This document shows positions 9,865 to 17,483 of a stretch of DNA of 64,000 bases, in pieces. The notes under the pieces were generated by a model, which saw nothing but the letters and a program-made list of their open reading frames with translations, had not been told where the DNA came from and searched no databases. How positions within the stretch are numbered: the first letter of the stretch is position 1; every line of letters starts with the position of its first letter. Source of the DNA: Planctomycetota bacterium (GTDB taxonomy: Bacteria; Planctomycetota; UBA1135; GCA-002686595); NCBI GenBank assembly GCA_029259595.1, contig JAJDEW010000115.1, positions 230,449 to 294,448 of the forward strand, in the 5' to 3' direction. The position numbers were made by a program, and so were the translations under genes.

Positions 9865-10388
9865 TCGACGATCTCGTGCGCACTCTCGAGCAGGGGGTCA
9901 TGGGCATCGCGTCGCTGGACCCCGAGCTCTACGCGCAGTCTCCCGAGCCGCTGGCTTCCTCCGGGATCGGCCCGCACGTCCGGCACGGTCTCGACGCCTG
10001 TCTGCGGCTCCTGGAGGGGCTCGAGAGCGGGCGCGTCGACTACGATCGACGGGCGCGGGAGGCGCGCATCGAAGTCGACGCGGCCTGGGCCGTTCGGCGC
10101 ATCCGGGAGACGATCTTGCGCCTGCGTTCGCTGGACGCACGCGAGACGGCGCGCCCGCTGTTCGTTCGCATGGATGTCCCCGAGAACACCCCCGAGCGGG
10201 CCGGTTGGCAGCGTTCCTCCTTCGGTCGCGAGCTGGCCTTCGTCCTCTCTCACACGATCCACCATTACGCCTTGATCGCCATGATCATGCGCCACCACGG
10301 CGTCGAACCGCCGGCGGACTTCGGTGTCGCGCCTTCGACGCTGCGCTTCTGGGAGGAGAGTGAGCGGTGTGCACCGCAACCTGGTTGA
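9843..10388 (+). CDS. DinB/YfiT-like metal-binding four-helix protein
   Basis: A 181-residue helical protein with the three-histidine metal site expected of DinB-superfamily proteins: one histidine in GPHVRHGLDACLRLL near residue 43-46 and a His-x3-His pair in LSHTIHHYALIAM near the C-terminus. The superfamily includes thiol transferases (bacillithiol, mycothiol) and many uncharacterised members. It overlaps the acyltransferase gene by 22 nt and the NRDE gene by another 22 nt, so it belongs to the operon. The substrate is unknown. Confidence 0.75.
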   Translation: MSQSPSLIDDLVRTLEQGVMGIASLDPELYAQSPEPLASSGIGPHVRHGLDACLRLLEGLESGRVDYDRRAREARIEVDAAWAVRRIRETILRLRSLDARETARPLFVRMDVPENTPERAGWQRSSFGRELAFVLSHTIHHYALIAMIMRHHGVEPPADFGVAPSTLRFWEESERCAPQPG

Positions 10389-11104
10389 TCACGGACGAGG
10401 GCTACGAGCTCTGGTTCAACCGTGACGAACGTCGAACGCGTGCGCGCGCGCTACTGCCGCGGACCGAGCGCGCGGGCGGCGTGGCGTTCATCGCACCGCG
10501 CGATCCGGACGGCGGGGGCAGCTGGATCGCGACGAACGAGTTCGGCCTGACGGTCGCGTTGCTGAACGCCTGGTCGGACGGGGGTGAGCCGCGCGAACCG
10601 CGCAGCCGCGGCCTGCTGGTCATGGACCTCGCCCAGGAACGGGACGTGGACGCGGTCGTAGCGTCGCTCGCGACCGAAGAACTGGCCCGCTACCGCGGCT
10701 TCCACCTCCTGGCGTTGGATCGTTCCGGAGCACCGCGCGTCTTCCGGGGCTCGCCTGGCGCGACGAGGGTCGTCCCCGAGCTCGCGCAGACGCCCCTCGT
10801 GTCGTCGTCGCTCGACGAAGGGCGCGCACGGCTCGTCCGAAGCGAGCTCTTCCGCACGCGGGCCCCGGTCGATGCGGCGGGCCACGTAGGCTTCCATGTC
10901 AGCCACGAGCCCGAGCGGGGTCCCTGGTCGCCGTGCATGCATCGCGACGACGCCAGCACCGTCAGCGCGACCCACGTGGCCGTCGAGCGCGACCGGGCGC
11001 AGGTTCGCTATGCGGATGGCAGTCCGTGCACGACGGATTTCGACGCGCCGCTGGTCCTGGCCCTGCGCGACGCGCGTTCTTCGACCTCGCCCGGACCGCG
11101 GTGA
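10367..11104 (+). CDS. NRDE-family (TANGO2-like) Ntn-hydrolase-fold protein
   Basis: A 245-residue protein that starts M-C-T-A-T-W, placing a cysteine at position 2 where Ntn-hydrolase-fold proteins carry their nucleophile after Met removal. It contains the family signature FNRDERRTR, followed by GGSWIATNEFGLTVALLNAW. In eukaryotes the family (TANGO2) is tied to Golgi, lipid and haem handling; bacterial members are mostly unannotated. The start codon is GTG. It is embedded in the lipid/redox operon and overlaps both neighbours. Confidence 0.8.
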   Translation: MCTATWLITDEGYELWFNRDERRTRARALLPRTERAGGVAFIAPRDPDGGGSWIATNEFGLTVALLNAWSDGGEPREPRSRGLLVMDLAQERDVDAVVASLATEELARYRGFHLLALDRSGAPRVFRGSPGATRVVPELAQTPLVSSSLDEGRARLVRSELFRTRAPVDAAGHVGFHVSHEPERGPWSPCMHRDDASTVSATHVAVERDRAQVRYADGSPCTTDFDAPLVLALRDARSSTSPGPR

Positions 11105-13797
11105 CGGCGCGGCGTGGACGCACAGGCCGCTTCCTGGCGGCCTTCCTGATCCTCTTGGCCGCCTCGCACGCGGTGCGGTGGCTGCGTGGGCGGGAAGGGC
11201 CCGATCCTGCGCCCGAGAACGGAGTGCAGAGCGTCGAGCTCGCAGCGGTGGAGCTCGACGGCGCGGGCAACATCCGGCGGGGTGCGGGACGCGTGCGGTT
11301 GGCGTACACCGACAGCGGGAGTGCAGCTTCGACGACGAAGGGTCGGACGGCACCGCTCGTGCTGCTCCACGGCAGCCCCGGAAGCCGTCGCGAGCTCGCA
11401 CGGATCGCGGCCGCCCTGGGCGGGGAGCGCCGGGTGCTCAACGTCGACCTGCCGGGATTCGGGGCTTCGACCCGGCGCCTTGCGAACTACTCGTTGCGCG
11501 CGCACGCGGCCTATGTCGACGCTCTCCTGGAAGAGCTGGGCATCCCGAGCGCGGACGTGCTCGGCTTCAGCATGGGCGGCGGTGTCGCGCTGGAGGTGTG
11601 GGGCCAGGCCCCCGAGCGCGTGCGCTCGCTCGTGCTCCTGTCGGCGATCGGCGTACAGGAGCTCGAGCTCTTCGGGGACTACGCGTTGAACCACCTGGTT
11701 CACGGCGCGCAACTCGCGCTGGTCGTCGGGCTGCGCGAAGGCTTGCCGCACTTCGGGGTGCTGGACGGGACCTTCCTCGGTTGGCCCTACGCGCGCAACT
11801 TCTACGACTCCGACCAGCGACCGCTGCGCGCGCTTCTGCAGAACGTCGAGCCGCCCGTCCTCATCCTGCACGGCGAGCGGGATCCGCTCGTGCCGGTCGC
11901 GGCCGCGCTCGAGCACCGGCGACTCGTGCCCCAGAGCGAGCTGGTCGTCGTCCCCGATGGCGATCACTTCCTGGCCTTCCAGCGCCCCGAAGTCTTGCTT
12001 GCGCCCCTGCGGGACTTTCTGGCACGCGTCGACGCCGGGACGGCGTCGCGGCGCGGCGGGGCCGAGGTGTCGCGCGTGGCTGCCGCTGCGCGCGACTTCG
12101 ATCCGGCGGGCGTTCCGCCGCTCGGCGGAATCGCCCTCACGCTGTTCGCCGTGTTCGCCGCGCTGGGGACGCTGGTGAGCGAGGACCTCACGTGCATCGG
12201 GGTCGGAGCCCTCGTCGGCCAGGGGCGCGTTCCGTTTCTGGCCGCAACGCTCGGCTGCTTCGTCGGGATCTTCGTCGGTGACGTGCTGCTCTTTCTCGCC
12301 GGACGCTGGCTCGGACGACGGGCGTTGACGCGTGCACCGCTGTCCTGGTTCCTGACGCCCGCCCGGGTCGAGGCGAGTTCCCGCTGGTTCGAGGAGCGCG
12401 GCCCCTGGGTCATCTTCGCGAGTCGCTTTCTGCCAGGCGCGCGGCTGCCTACGTACTTCGCGGCCGGTCTCCTGCGCACGAGCTTCACGTCCTTCGCCGC
12501 TTGGTTCGCGCTCGCTGCGGGGATCTGGACGCCGCTGCTCGTCTGGATCTCGGCCCGGCTCGGCGGCGAGCTGAACGAGCGCGTCACCCTGTTTCGCGAG
12601 CGGATCGGTCTGGCCGCGCTCGCGACGGTGGTCGTCGTCTGGGTCGTCGTGAAGCTCGGTCTCGCGCTCTCGACCTACCGTGGACGGCGCCTGCTCGTTT
12701 CTCGGCTCTGTCGCCTGCGGCGCTGGGAGTTCTGGCCGACGTGGCTCGTGTACGGGCCGCTCGTTCCGCTCTTCGTCCGGCTGGGCTGGCGCCATCGGAG
12801 TCTGTTCGCGTTCACCGCGGCCAATCCCGCCATGCCGGCCGGAGGCGTCGTGGGAGAGTCGAAGTGGGCGATCCTCCAGGGCCTGGGCCACGCGGCGGGA
12901 CACATGCCGAAGGCGCGCTTCCTGCCGCGGACCGGGGGCCTGGAGCGCGCGCGCGAGCTCGCTCGCGAGCTCGGGTATCCGGTTGTGGTCAAACCCGACA
13001 TCGGTGAGCGCGGGGCTGGGGTCGTCGTCGTGCGGCGCGAATCCGAGCTCGACGACGCGTTGGCCGCGAGCGCGGGGGATCGCATCCTCCAGGAGTACGT
13101 GCCCGGACCGGAGTACGGCATCTTCTACGTGCGGCATCCGGACCAGGCTCAGGGACGCATCTTCTCGTTGGCGGAGAAGCGCTTGGTCGTGGTCGAAGCC
13201 GATGGTGTCCGCACGATCGAGCGCCTGATCCTCGACGATCCGCGCGCGGTCTGCAGCGCGCGCTTCTTTCTCCAGCGCAACGCGGCACGTCTGGGCGAGG
13301 TTCCCCCGGCGGGCGAACGCGTCGCCCTGGGTGAGCTCGGCACGCACTGTCGGGGAGCCGTCTTCTTGGCCTGCGAGGAAGGACGCACGGACGTGCTCGA
13401 GGCGGAGATCGATCGCGTCAGCCGGGGCTACGAGGGCTTCTTCTTCGGACGCTACGACGTGCGAGCGGACTCGCTCGAAGACTTGCGTCAGGGACGCTTT
13501 CGCATCCTGGAGTTGAACGGCGTCACGTCGGAATCCGCGGACGCGTACGACCCGAGTCACGGCTACGTCACTGGGTTGCGCGCGATCGCGCGCCAGTGGC
13601 GCGAGGCCTACGCGATCGGTGCGAAGAACATCCTGTCTGGACACCCGGCGACGGGAGCGCTGGCATTGCTGCGGGCCTGGCTCCGGGGCGAGCTGCCGGC
13701 GCCAGTCGTCGGAGCGCCAGCAGGATCAACGGTCGGAGTCGCATGCGGCGGTTCCGTGGCGACGGGCTCTGACCCGCAATCAGGGAGGGGAACATGA
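11101..13797 (+). CDS. Tri-domain protein: alpha/beta hydrolase, DedA/VTT membrane domain, ATP-grasp ligase
   Basis: An 898-residue protein combining three usually separate enzymes. (1) After an N-terminal membrane helix, residues about 85-310 form an alpha/beta hydrolase with HGSPG oxyanion segment, nucleophile Ser157 in GFSMGG, Asp261 in HGERDPLVP and His289 in DGDHF. (2) Residues about 340-525 form a DedA/SNARE-associated (VTT) membrane domain with the family ASRFLPGARLPTYFAAG stretch; DedA proteins act as lipid scramblases or flippases. (3) Residues about 585-845 form a D-Ala-D-Ala-ligase-type ATP-grasp domain with VVVKPDIGERGAGV and the Mg-binding ILELNG. A GTG start overlaps the previous stop (GTGA), and the 3' end overlaps the next start. 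Context suggests amino acylation or modification of a membrane lipid and its translocation; this is an inference. Confidence 0.82.
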   Translation: MTARRGRTGRFLAAFLILLAASHAVRWLRGREGPDPAPENGVQSVELAAVELDGAGNIRRGAGRVRLAYTDSGSAASTTKGRTAPLVLLHGSPGSRRELARIAAALGGERRVLNVDLPGFGASTRRLANYSLRAHAAYVDALLEELGIPSADVLGFSMGGGVALEVWGQAPERVRSLVLLSAIGVQELELFGDYALNHLVHGAQLALVVGLREGLPHFGVLDGTFLGWPYARNFYDSDQRPLRALLQNVEPPVLILHGERDPLVPVAAALEHRRLVPQSELVVVPDGDHFLAFQRPEVLLAPLRDFLARVDAGTASRRGGAEVSRVAAAARDFDPAGVPPLGGIALTLFAVFAALGTLVSEDLTCIGVGALVGQGRVPFLAATLGCFVGIFVGDVLLFLAGRWLGRRALTRAPLSWFLTPARVEASSRWFEERGPWVIFASRFLPGARLPTYFAAGLLRTSFTSFAAWFALAAGIWTPLLVWISARLGGELNERVTLFRERIGLAALATVVVVWVVVKLGLALSTYRGRRLLVSRLCRLRRWEFWPTWLVYGPLVPLFVRLGWRHRSLFAFTAANPAMPAGGVVGESKWAILQGLGHAAGHMPKARFLPRTGGLERARELARELGYPVVVKPDIGERGAGVVVVRRESELDDALAASAGDRILQEYVPGPEYGIFYVRHPDQAQGRIFSLAEKRLVVVEADGVRTIERLILDDPRAVCSARFFLQRNAARLGEVPPAGERVALGELGTHCRGAVFLACEEGRTDVLEAEIDRVSRGYEGFFFGRYDVRADSLEDLRQGRFRILELNGVTSESADAYDPSHGYVTGLRAIARQWREAYAIGAKNILSGHPATGALALLRAWLRGELPAPVVGAPAGSTVGVACGGSVATGSDPQSGRGT

Positions 13798-15404
13798 ACA
13801 AGCAACGGATCGCGGACTGGACCGAACTCGAGGATCGCTCACCGCAACACGCGCTGGTCGCGGGCGTGGACCTCGTCCTGATCCGCTACGACGACGCCGT
13901 GTCGGCGCTTTACGGTCGCTGCTTGCACCGCGGGGCGCTGCTGGCCGATGGTCGGGTGGTCGGGGACGACTTGATCTGCGGGCTGCACGACTGGGACTAC
14001 CGGATCGACAGCGGCATCTCGGCCTACGAGAACTCCGAACGCCTGCACAAGTTCGGGGCCTGGATCGAAGACGGCGGGGTCTGGGTCGACCAAGACGAGG
14101 TCGAGCAATGGGCGCGGGCCAATCCCCAACCCTACGAGCGCGACGCGTACCTCGGCGCCTACGCCGACGTTCACGGAACCGGGGACGAGCCTCACACGAA
14201 GCTCATCCACATGCTGGCACGCGATGGTCTGTCGAAGACGGGACACCACGGCCCGGTCGCGGCGATGGGCGTGCCTGCCCCGGAGCTGCCGCGCTGGGAC
14301 GACATCCAGTTCGTCACGGCCCAGCTGGCGCGCTTGCCGCAACTGGACGACGTGCCGGTGGGGACGAAGCTCGTGATCGGACCGGGCGCGAAGAAGCCAC
14401 TCGAGCTCGACATCCCGCTGTTCGTGTCCGACATGAGCTTCGGTGCGCTGTCGGAAGAGGCCAAGGTGGCGCTCGCGCGTGGTGCAGAGCGGGCGGGAAC
14501 AGGCATCTGCTCCGGCGAAGGAGGGATGCTGCCCGAGGAGCAGGCGGAGAACCGCCGCTACTTCTACGAGCTGGCCTCCGCGCGCTTCGGGTTCTCGATG
14601 GACAAGCTGAAGGTCGTTCAGGCCTTCCACTTCAAGGGGGGTCAGGGCGCGAAGACCGGGACCGGGGGGCACCTGCCGGGGGACAAGGTGCGCGGCAAGA
14701 TCGCCGTGGTCCGCGGGCTCGAGCCAGGTACTCCCGCCATCTCACCCGCGCGCTTTCCGGACTGGACCTGCGAAGAGGAGTGGAAGCGCTGTGCCGAAGA
14801 AGTGCGCGACGTGACCGGCGGGATCCCGATCGGGATGAAGCTCTCGGCCCAGCACATCGAGGCGGATCTGGACGCGGCCCTGCGCATCGGGGTCGACTAC
14901 GTGATCCTCGATGGCCGCGGTGGCGGAACCGGCGCCGCGCCGTTGATGTTCCGCGACCACATCTCCGTGCCGACGATCCCCGCTCTGGCACGGGCGCGGC
15001 GCCATCTCGACGCGCGTGGTCGCGGTGACGTGACGCTGATCGTGACCGGCGGGCTGCGCACACCGGCCGATTTTGCGAAGGCGCTGGCCCTGGGGGCGGA
15101 TGGTGTCGCGGTCTCGAATGCCGCCCTGCAAGCGATCGGGTGCCTGGGCATGCGCGCGTGTCACACGAACAACTGCCCGGTGGGAATCGCGACGCAGAAG
15201 GAAAACCTGCGGGCGCGGCTCGAGATCGAGCGCTCCGCGAACCAGCTGGCGCGCTTCTTCGAGGCCTCGGTCGAGCTCATGACGGTGCTCGCGCGGGCCT
15301 GTGGCCACACCGAGCTCTCCGCCCTGTGCCCCGACGACCTCACGACCTGGAAGCGGGAGATGGCGGCGCTCTCCGGCGTCCGTTTCGCCGGGGTCGAGCG
15401 CTAG
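13794..15404 (+). CDS. Rieske [2Fe-2S] domain fused to an FMN-dependent glutamate synthase-like domain
   Basis: A 536-residue protein. The N-terminal Rieske domain has ligands Cys43-x-His45 (CLHRG) and Cys62-x2-His65 (CGLHDWD). Residues about 185-515 form the glutamate synthase central (FMN and 3Fe-4S) barrel, with SDMSFGALS, ICSGEGGML, FHFKGGQGAKTGTGGHLPG and LDGRGGGTGAAP. The cluster cysteines are Cys450-x5-Cys456-x4-Cys461 (LGMRACHTNNCPVG), the same spacing as in true GltB. No glutaminase domain is present, so it probably does not draw ammonia from glutamine as classical GltB does. The Rieske domain may replace the usual electron donor. Its TAG stop is supplied by the terminal CTAG of a repeat element starting at 15401. 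Confidence 0.88.
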   Translation: MNKQRIADWTELEDRSPQHALVAGVDLVLIRYDDAVSALYGRCLHRGALLADGRVVGDDLICGLHDWDYRIDSGISAYENSERLHKFGAWIEDGGVWVDQDEVEQWARANPQPYERDAYLGAYADVHGTGDEPHTKLIHMLARDGLSKTGHHGPVAAMGVPAPELPRWDDIQFVTAQLARLPQLDDVPVGTKLVIGPGAKKPLELDIPLFVSDMSFGALSEEAKVALARGAERAGTGICSGEGGMLPEEQAENRRYFYELASARFGFSMDKLKVVQAFHFKGGQGAKTGTGGHLPGDKVRGKIAVVRGLEPGTPAISPARFPDWTCEEEWKRCAEEVRDVTGGIPIGMKLSAQHIEADLDAALRIGVDYVILDGRGGGTGAAPLMFRDHISVPTIPALARARRHLDARGRGDVTLIVTGGLRTPADFAKALALGADGVAVSNAALQAIGCLGMRACHTNNCPVGIATQKENLRARLEIERSANQLARFFEASVELMTVLARACGHTELSALCPDDLTTWKREMAALSGVRFAGVER

Positions 15405-15460
15405 CGGCCCGCTGAAAGAGTCTTCCGGCGCCCTGCACGCGTCCGGAGAGCCCGGCCGCT
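15401..15460 (+). repeat. Partial copy (left arm) of the palindromic element seen complete at 40425-40595
   Basis: Starting at CTAG (which contains the stop codon of the upstream gene), about 60 bp align with the left arm of the 40425 element. The best block is CTGCAyGCGTCCGGArAGCC followed by CGGCCG (two differences), preceded by CTAGCrGCC and TGAAArAGT. The right arm appears lost or heavily decayed; only a weak GGCC...ATGCA remnant is visible near 15490-15503. It may act as a degenerate transcription stop for the ten-gene operon. Confidence 0.6.
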
Positions 15461-15574
15461 CTGGAGTGCCCCGCGGACGCGGCGGTGGGGGGCCTTCCAT
15501 GCACCCTGTGTCCTTCCGGCCCCGAAACCTCCTCCGAGGCACGAAAAGGGGGGGGACGGCGGCGGCCCAGGGCC

Positions 15575-15580
15575 TAGAAT
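15575..15580 (+). promoter_or_regulatory. Possible -10 element (TAGAAT) for tatA-mobA
   Basis: TAGAAT lies 48 nt before the tatA start in an otherwise G-rich spacer. It is the best -10 match in the gap, but no good -35 is visible. Confidence 0.3.
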
Positions 15581-15628
15581 CGTGGGCGTGGAGGTCCCTT
15601 TCGACCTCCCGAGACCCACGGAAGCATC

Positions 15629-15832
15629 ATGCATCTCGCACTCCCTGGTGGCCCCGAGCTCTGGATCTGCGGAGCCCTCCTGATCCTCATCTTCGGCGGT
15701 CGCAAGCTCCCTGAGCTGGCACGGGCGATGGGCAGCAGCATCACCCAGTTCAAGAAGGGCATGAAGGAAGAGCCCGAAGAGCTCGAACAGGGCTCCTCGC
15801 CCCGTCCGCCCCAACCCCCCGACCCGTCGTGA
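15629..15832 (+). CDS. tatA: Sec-independent (twin-arginine) translocase subunit TatA/TatE
   Basis: A 67-residue protein with the canonical TatA plan: a short periplasmic N-terminus, one transmembrane helix (ELWICGALLILIFGG), the FGGRKLPELARAMGSSI amphipathic hinge with the conserved F-G and L-P-E-L, then a charged and Pro-rich tail. It forms the protein-conducting oligomer for folded exports, such as Rieske and molybdoenzymes. Ribosome-binding site GGAAG precedes the ATG. It overlaps mobA as GTGA, which fits a link between Tat export and molybdenum-cofactor enzymes. Confidence 0.93.
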   Translation: MHLALPGGPELWICGALLILIFGGRKLPELARAMGSSITQFKKGMKEEPEELEQGSSPRPPQPPDPS

Positions 15833-16425
15833 GCCTCGGCGCTCTCTTTTGTGGCGGCCAGAGCCGCCGGATGGGACGGGACAAGGGGCGCCTGCGCTTC
15901 GGCGGGGCGTCCCTGGTCGAGCGTGGCCTGGCGGTGCTCGCGGAGGTGGCGGACGACGTCGTCCTGCTCTCGGGGAGCGGCGCGCGCTACGCCGAGTTGG
16001 GAACGGTCGAGCTCGCGGACCGAGGACCGCACGAGGGACCCCTGGGTGCCCTTTTGGTGGCCCTCGAAGAGGCGCAGCGTCGCGGACAGGACACGGTCTT
16101 CGTGCTGGCCTGCGACATGCCGTTCGCGCGTGCCGAGGTGCTCCGTGCGCTCGCCGACGAGGCGCGGACGTCGCGGGCCGACGCCGTGCTCCTGGAGACC
16201 GAAGACGGCCTACAACCGCTCTACGCGGTGTACCGCGTGACGCGAACGCTGCCGGCGGTCCGTTCGGCCTTGGCAGCGGGCGAGCGAAGGATGATCGCGT
16301 TTCACGAAGGTCATGGCCCGCTCGGCGTTCGGCGCGTGCCCGCGGCAAGCGTCGGGGACGGGACCTGTGCCTGGAACGTGAACACGCGCGCCGACTGGGA
16401 ACGTGCCCTGGAGCGCGGAGCATGA
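15829..16425 (+). CDS. mobA: Molybdenum cofactor guanylyltransferase
   Basis: Predicted to attach GMP to molybdopterin (Mo-MPT + GTP to the MGD form). The 198-residue protein opens with LGALFCGGQSRRMGRDKGRL, the nucleotidyltransferase loop of MobA (G-G-x-S-R-R-M-G-x-D-K), then LADRGPHEGPLGAL and the metal-binding VLACDMPF. The C-terminus AWNVNTRADWERA matches the usual N-T-P-x-D-L/W end. The GTG start overlaps tatA's stop by 4 nt. Ordinary length; no oddities. Confidence 0.9.
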   Translation: MSLGALFCGGQSRRMGRDKGRLRFGGASLVERGLAVLAEVADDVVLLSGSGARYAELGTVELADRGPHEGPLGALLVALEEAQRRGQDTVFVLACDMPFARAEVLRALADEARTSRADAVLLETEDGLQPLYAVYRVTRTLPAVRSALAAGERRMIAFHEGHGPLGVRRVPAASVGDGTCAWNVNTRADWERALERGA

Positions 16426-17408
16426 GCTCGACACGCGCCTGGCTCACGTCCTTGCTCGCGCCCGTCGACGACGGCCTCACGCGCATGCGCGAGATCCTCG
16501 GTCGCCAGATCGAGGAGCCTTCGGCGGCCGTGAGCGACATGACGTCACACGTCGAACGCTTTCGCGGCAAGCAGCTGCGCGGCGCCCTCGTCCTGCTCTG
16601 CGGTGAGGCCACCGGCAACACGACCGACGAGCACGCAGCGGTGGCTGCGATCGTCGAGATGATCCACCTGGCGACCCTGGTCCACGACGACATCCTGGAC
16701 GGAGCGGAAGTGCGCCGACGGGTGGCCTGCGTGAACCAGCGCTGGGACAACCAGACGGCGGTCCTGCTGGGCGACTTTCTCTACGCGCGCGCCTTCGCGC
16801 TGTCGACCGAGCTCTCGTCGCGGCTCTGCAGTCGGATCCTGTCCGAGACGACGCGCCGGCTCTGCGTCGGCGAGATCGAACAGGCCAACCGGCGCTACGA
16901 CTTCGACATGACGCAGGACGAAGCCGAGGCGATCTGCGGCGCGAAGACAGCCAGCCTGTACGCGGCCGCCTGTGAGCTCGGTGCGCGCTATCCCGGCGGC
17001 AACGAAGAGGTCGGGCGGCAGATGTACGACCTGGGTTGGCAGCTGGGGCTCGCCTTCCAGATCGCGGACGACTGCCTGGACTTGACCGGCACCACGGAAG
17101 AGGTCGGCAAGAGCGTCGGCACCGATGTGGAGGACGGCAAGATCACGCTGCCCGTGCTCGTCGCCTATCAGCGCGCGAGCGACGACGTGCGCGCACGGAT
17201 GCGCGACATCTTCACGGCGCCCGATCTCGAGGATCGGGCCCGACTCCTGGTCGAACAAGGTCACCTGGGTGCCGGGCTCGAGGTCGCGCGCCTGCGGGCT
17301 CGGACGCTCGTTGCCCAGGCCTCGGAGCGAATCGCGAACCTGCCCGAGAGCCCAGCGCGGCGCTCGTTGGAAGGAATTGCCGAATTCGTCCTCGAAAGGA
17401 GCTTCTAG
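16422..17408 (+). CDS. Polyprenyl diphosphate synthase (trans-type, octaprenyl/heptaprenyl-like)
   Basis: Condenses isopentenyl diphosphate with an allylic diphosphate to make the long chain of a respiratory quinone or a related isoprenoid. The 328-residue protein carries the first Asp-rich motif DDILD at residues 89-93 (LVHDDILDGAEVRR) and the second DDCLD at residues 216-220 (AFQIADDCLD), plus GKQLRG where most members have GKRxRP. The bulky residues upstream of the first motif suggest a long-chain product, but I cannot fix its length. The start overlaps mobA as ATGA. Confidence 0.88.
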   Translation: MSSTRAWLTSLLAPVDDGLTRMREILGRQIEEPSAAVSDMTSHVERFRGKQLRGALVLLCGEATGNTTDEHAAVAAIVEMIHLATLVHDDILDGAEVRRRVACVNQRWDNQTAVLLGDFLYARAFALSTELSSRLCSRILSETTRRLCVGEIEQANRRYDFDMTQDEAEAICGAKTASLYAAACELGARYPGGNEEVGRQMYDLGWQLGLAFQIADDCLDLTGTTEEVGKSVGTDVEDGKITLPVLVAYQRASDDVRARMRDIFTAPDLEDRARLLVEQGHLGAGLEVARLRARTLVAQASERIANLPESPARRSLEGIAEFVLERSF

Positions 17409-17483
17409 ATTCCCGATGGAACTCCGGAGCAGCGGGAAGCACGGCCGACATCCCGGTGGGGCTCCCGAGACGACGCAGATGAC

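Noticed and set aside
11008..13644. 878-residue minus-strand open frame
   Set aside because: Antisense shadow of the tri-domain gene, rich in Arg/Asp/Gln with no domain motif.
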